Assembly: GCA_021790385.1 (NCBI GenBank)
Contig: JAJYDW010000033.1
Span: 1-43,067 of the forward strand
Reading direction: 5' to 3'
Length of the DNA stretch: 43,067 nucleotides
Source of the DNA: Planctomycetota bacterium
GTDB lineage: Bacteria; Planctomycetota; Phycisphaerae; WQYP01
Shown one piece after another: positions 42,131 through 43,067 of the stretch (positions are counted from its first letter, which is position 1; every line of letters begins with the position of its first letter). A program made the position numbers and the translations under genes. Below the pieces are notes generated by a model. It ran no database searches. It saw only the letters and a program-made list of their open reading frames with translations, and had not been told where the DNA came from.

Positions 42131-43067
<937 letters not shown>

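Overview
The window looks like a chromosomal segment of a planctomycete, most probably from the Phycisphaerae side of the phylum. This is inferred from gene content. There is a HYExAFE-motif protein, a pilin-like gene carrying the 'YAQDNNNQFP'-type segment common in that group, a DUF6677-like membrane protein, a Reg_prop protein ending in an extracellular domain I associate with planctomycetes, and a typical bacterial 23S-5S rRNA unit. G+C is moderately high throughout. Some genes have good Shine-Dalgarno (SD) sequences and others have none; at least one (arsR) appears to be transcribed from its own start codon.

Layout. Positions 1-3910 hold a small pilin-like gene (-), two small membrane protein genes, an HU/IHF-type gene and bioF (+). 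Positions 3937-9473 (-) hold DUF393, cdaA (c-di-AMP synthase), a ybbR/cdaR-like gene, xseA and hemB. Positions 9863-13509 (+) hold an M48-like membrane protease, a DUF4870-like protein and a polytopic GT-C/YfhO-like membrane protein. Positions 13562-15422 (-) are a compact stress-type operon, arsR - AHSA1/SRPBCC - dinB-like - SnoaL-like, driven by a consensus promoter embedded in an inverted repeat. Positions 15567-18787 (-) hold a DoxX-like protein, a CvrA/NhaP2 antiporter and galE; a VOC protein (+) is divergent from galE. Positions 19320-24332 (-) hold guaB, argH and an FHA-GAF-histidine kinase. Positions 24679-26638 (+) hold hisS and the HYExAFE protein. Positions 26688-31913 (-) hold lptB, rhamnulokinase, an RbsD/FucU mutarotase, an SGNH esterase, a TPR membrane protein and an FTCD_C-type cyclodeaminase.

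Positions 32443-39537 (+) are the least ordinary part. Four or five exported or membrane-anchored proteins are encoded by overlapping (ATGA-type) genes. They are a beta-propeller protein with a C-terminal planctomycete-type domain, a beta-rich anchored protein, a 483-residue exported protein of unknown function, and a 5'-truncated paralogue of the first protein's C-terminal domain. The series ends in a signal-peptide ORF that runs into the tdh promoter. It looks like a cell-surface gene cassette shaped by duplication and truncation.

Positions 39446-41720 (+) hold tdh-kbl, the threonine-to-glycine pathway. This operon converges on an rRNA operon on the minus strand: tandem terminators, 5S rRNA and the 3' part of 23S rRNA, which runs off the right edge. 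Most of the window is housekeeping. The points most worth a second look are the exported-protein cassette, the self-overlapping arsR promoter/operator/start codon, the altered DGA motif of CdaA, and the roughly 48-residue insertion beside the metal-binding loop of HemB.
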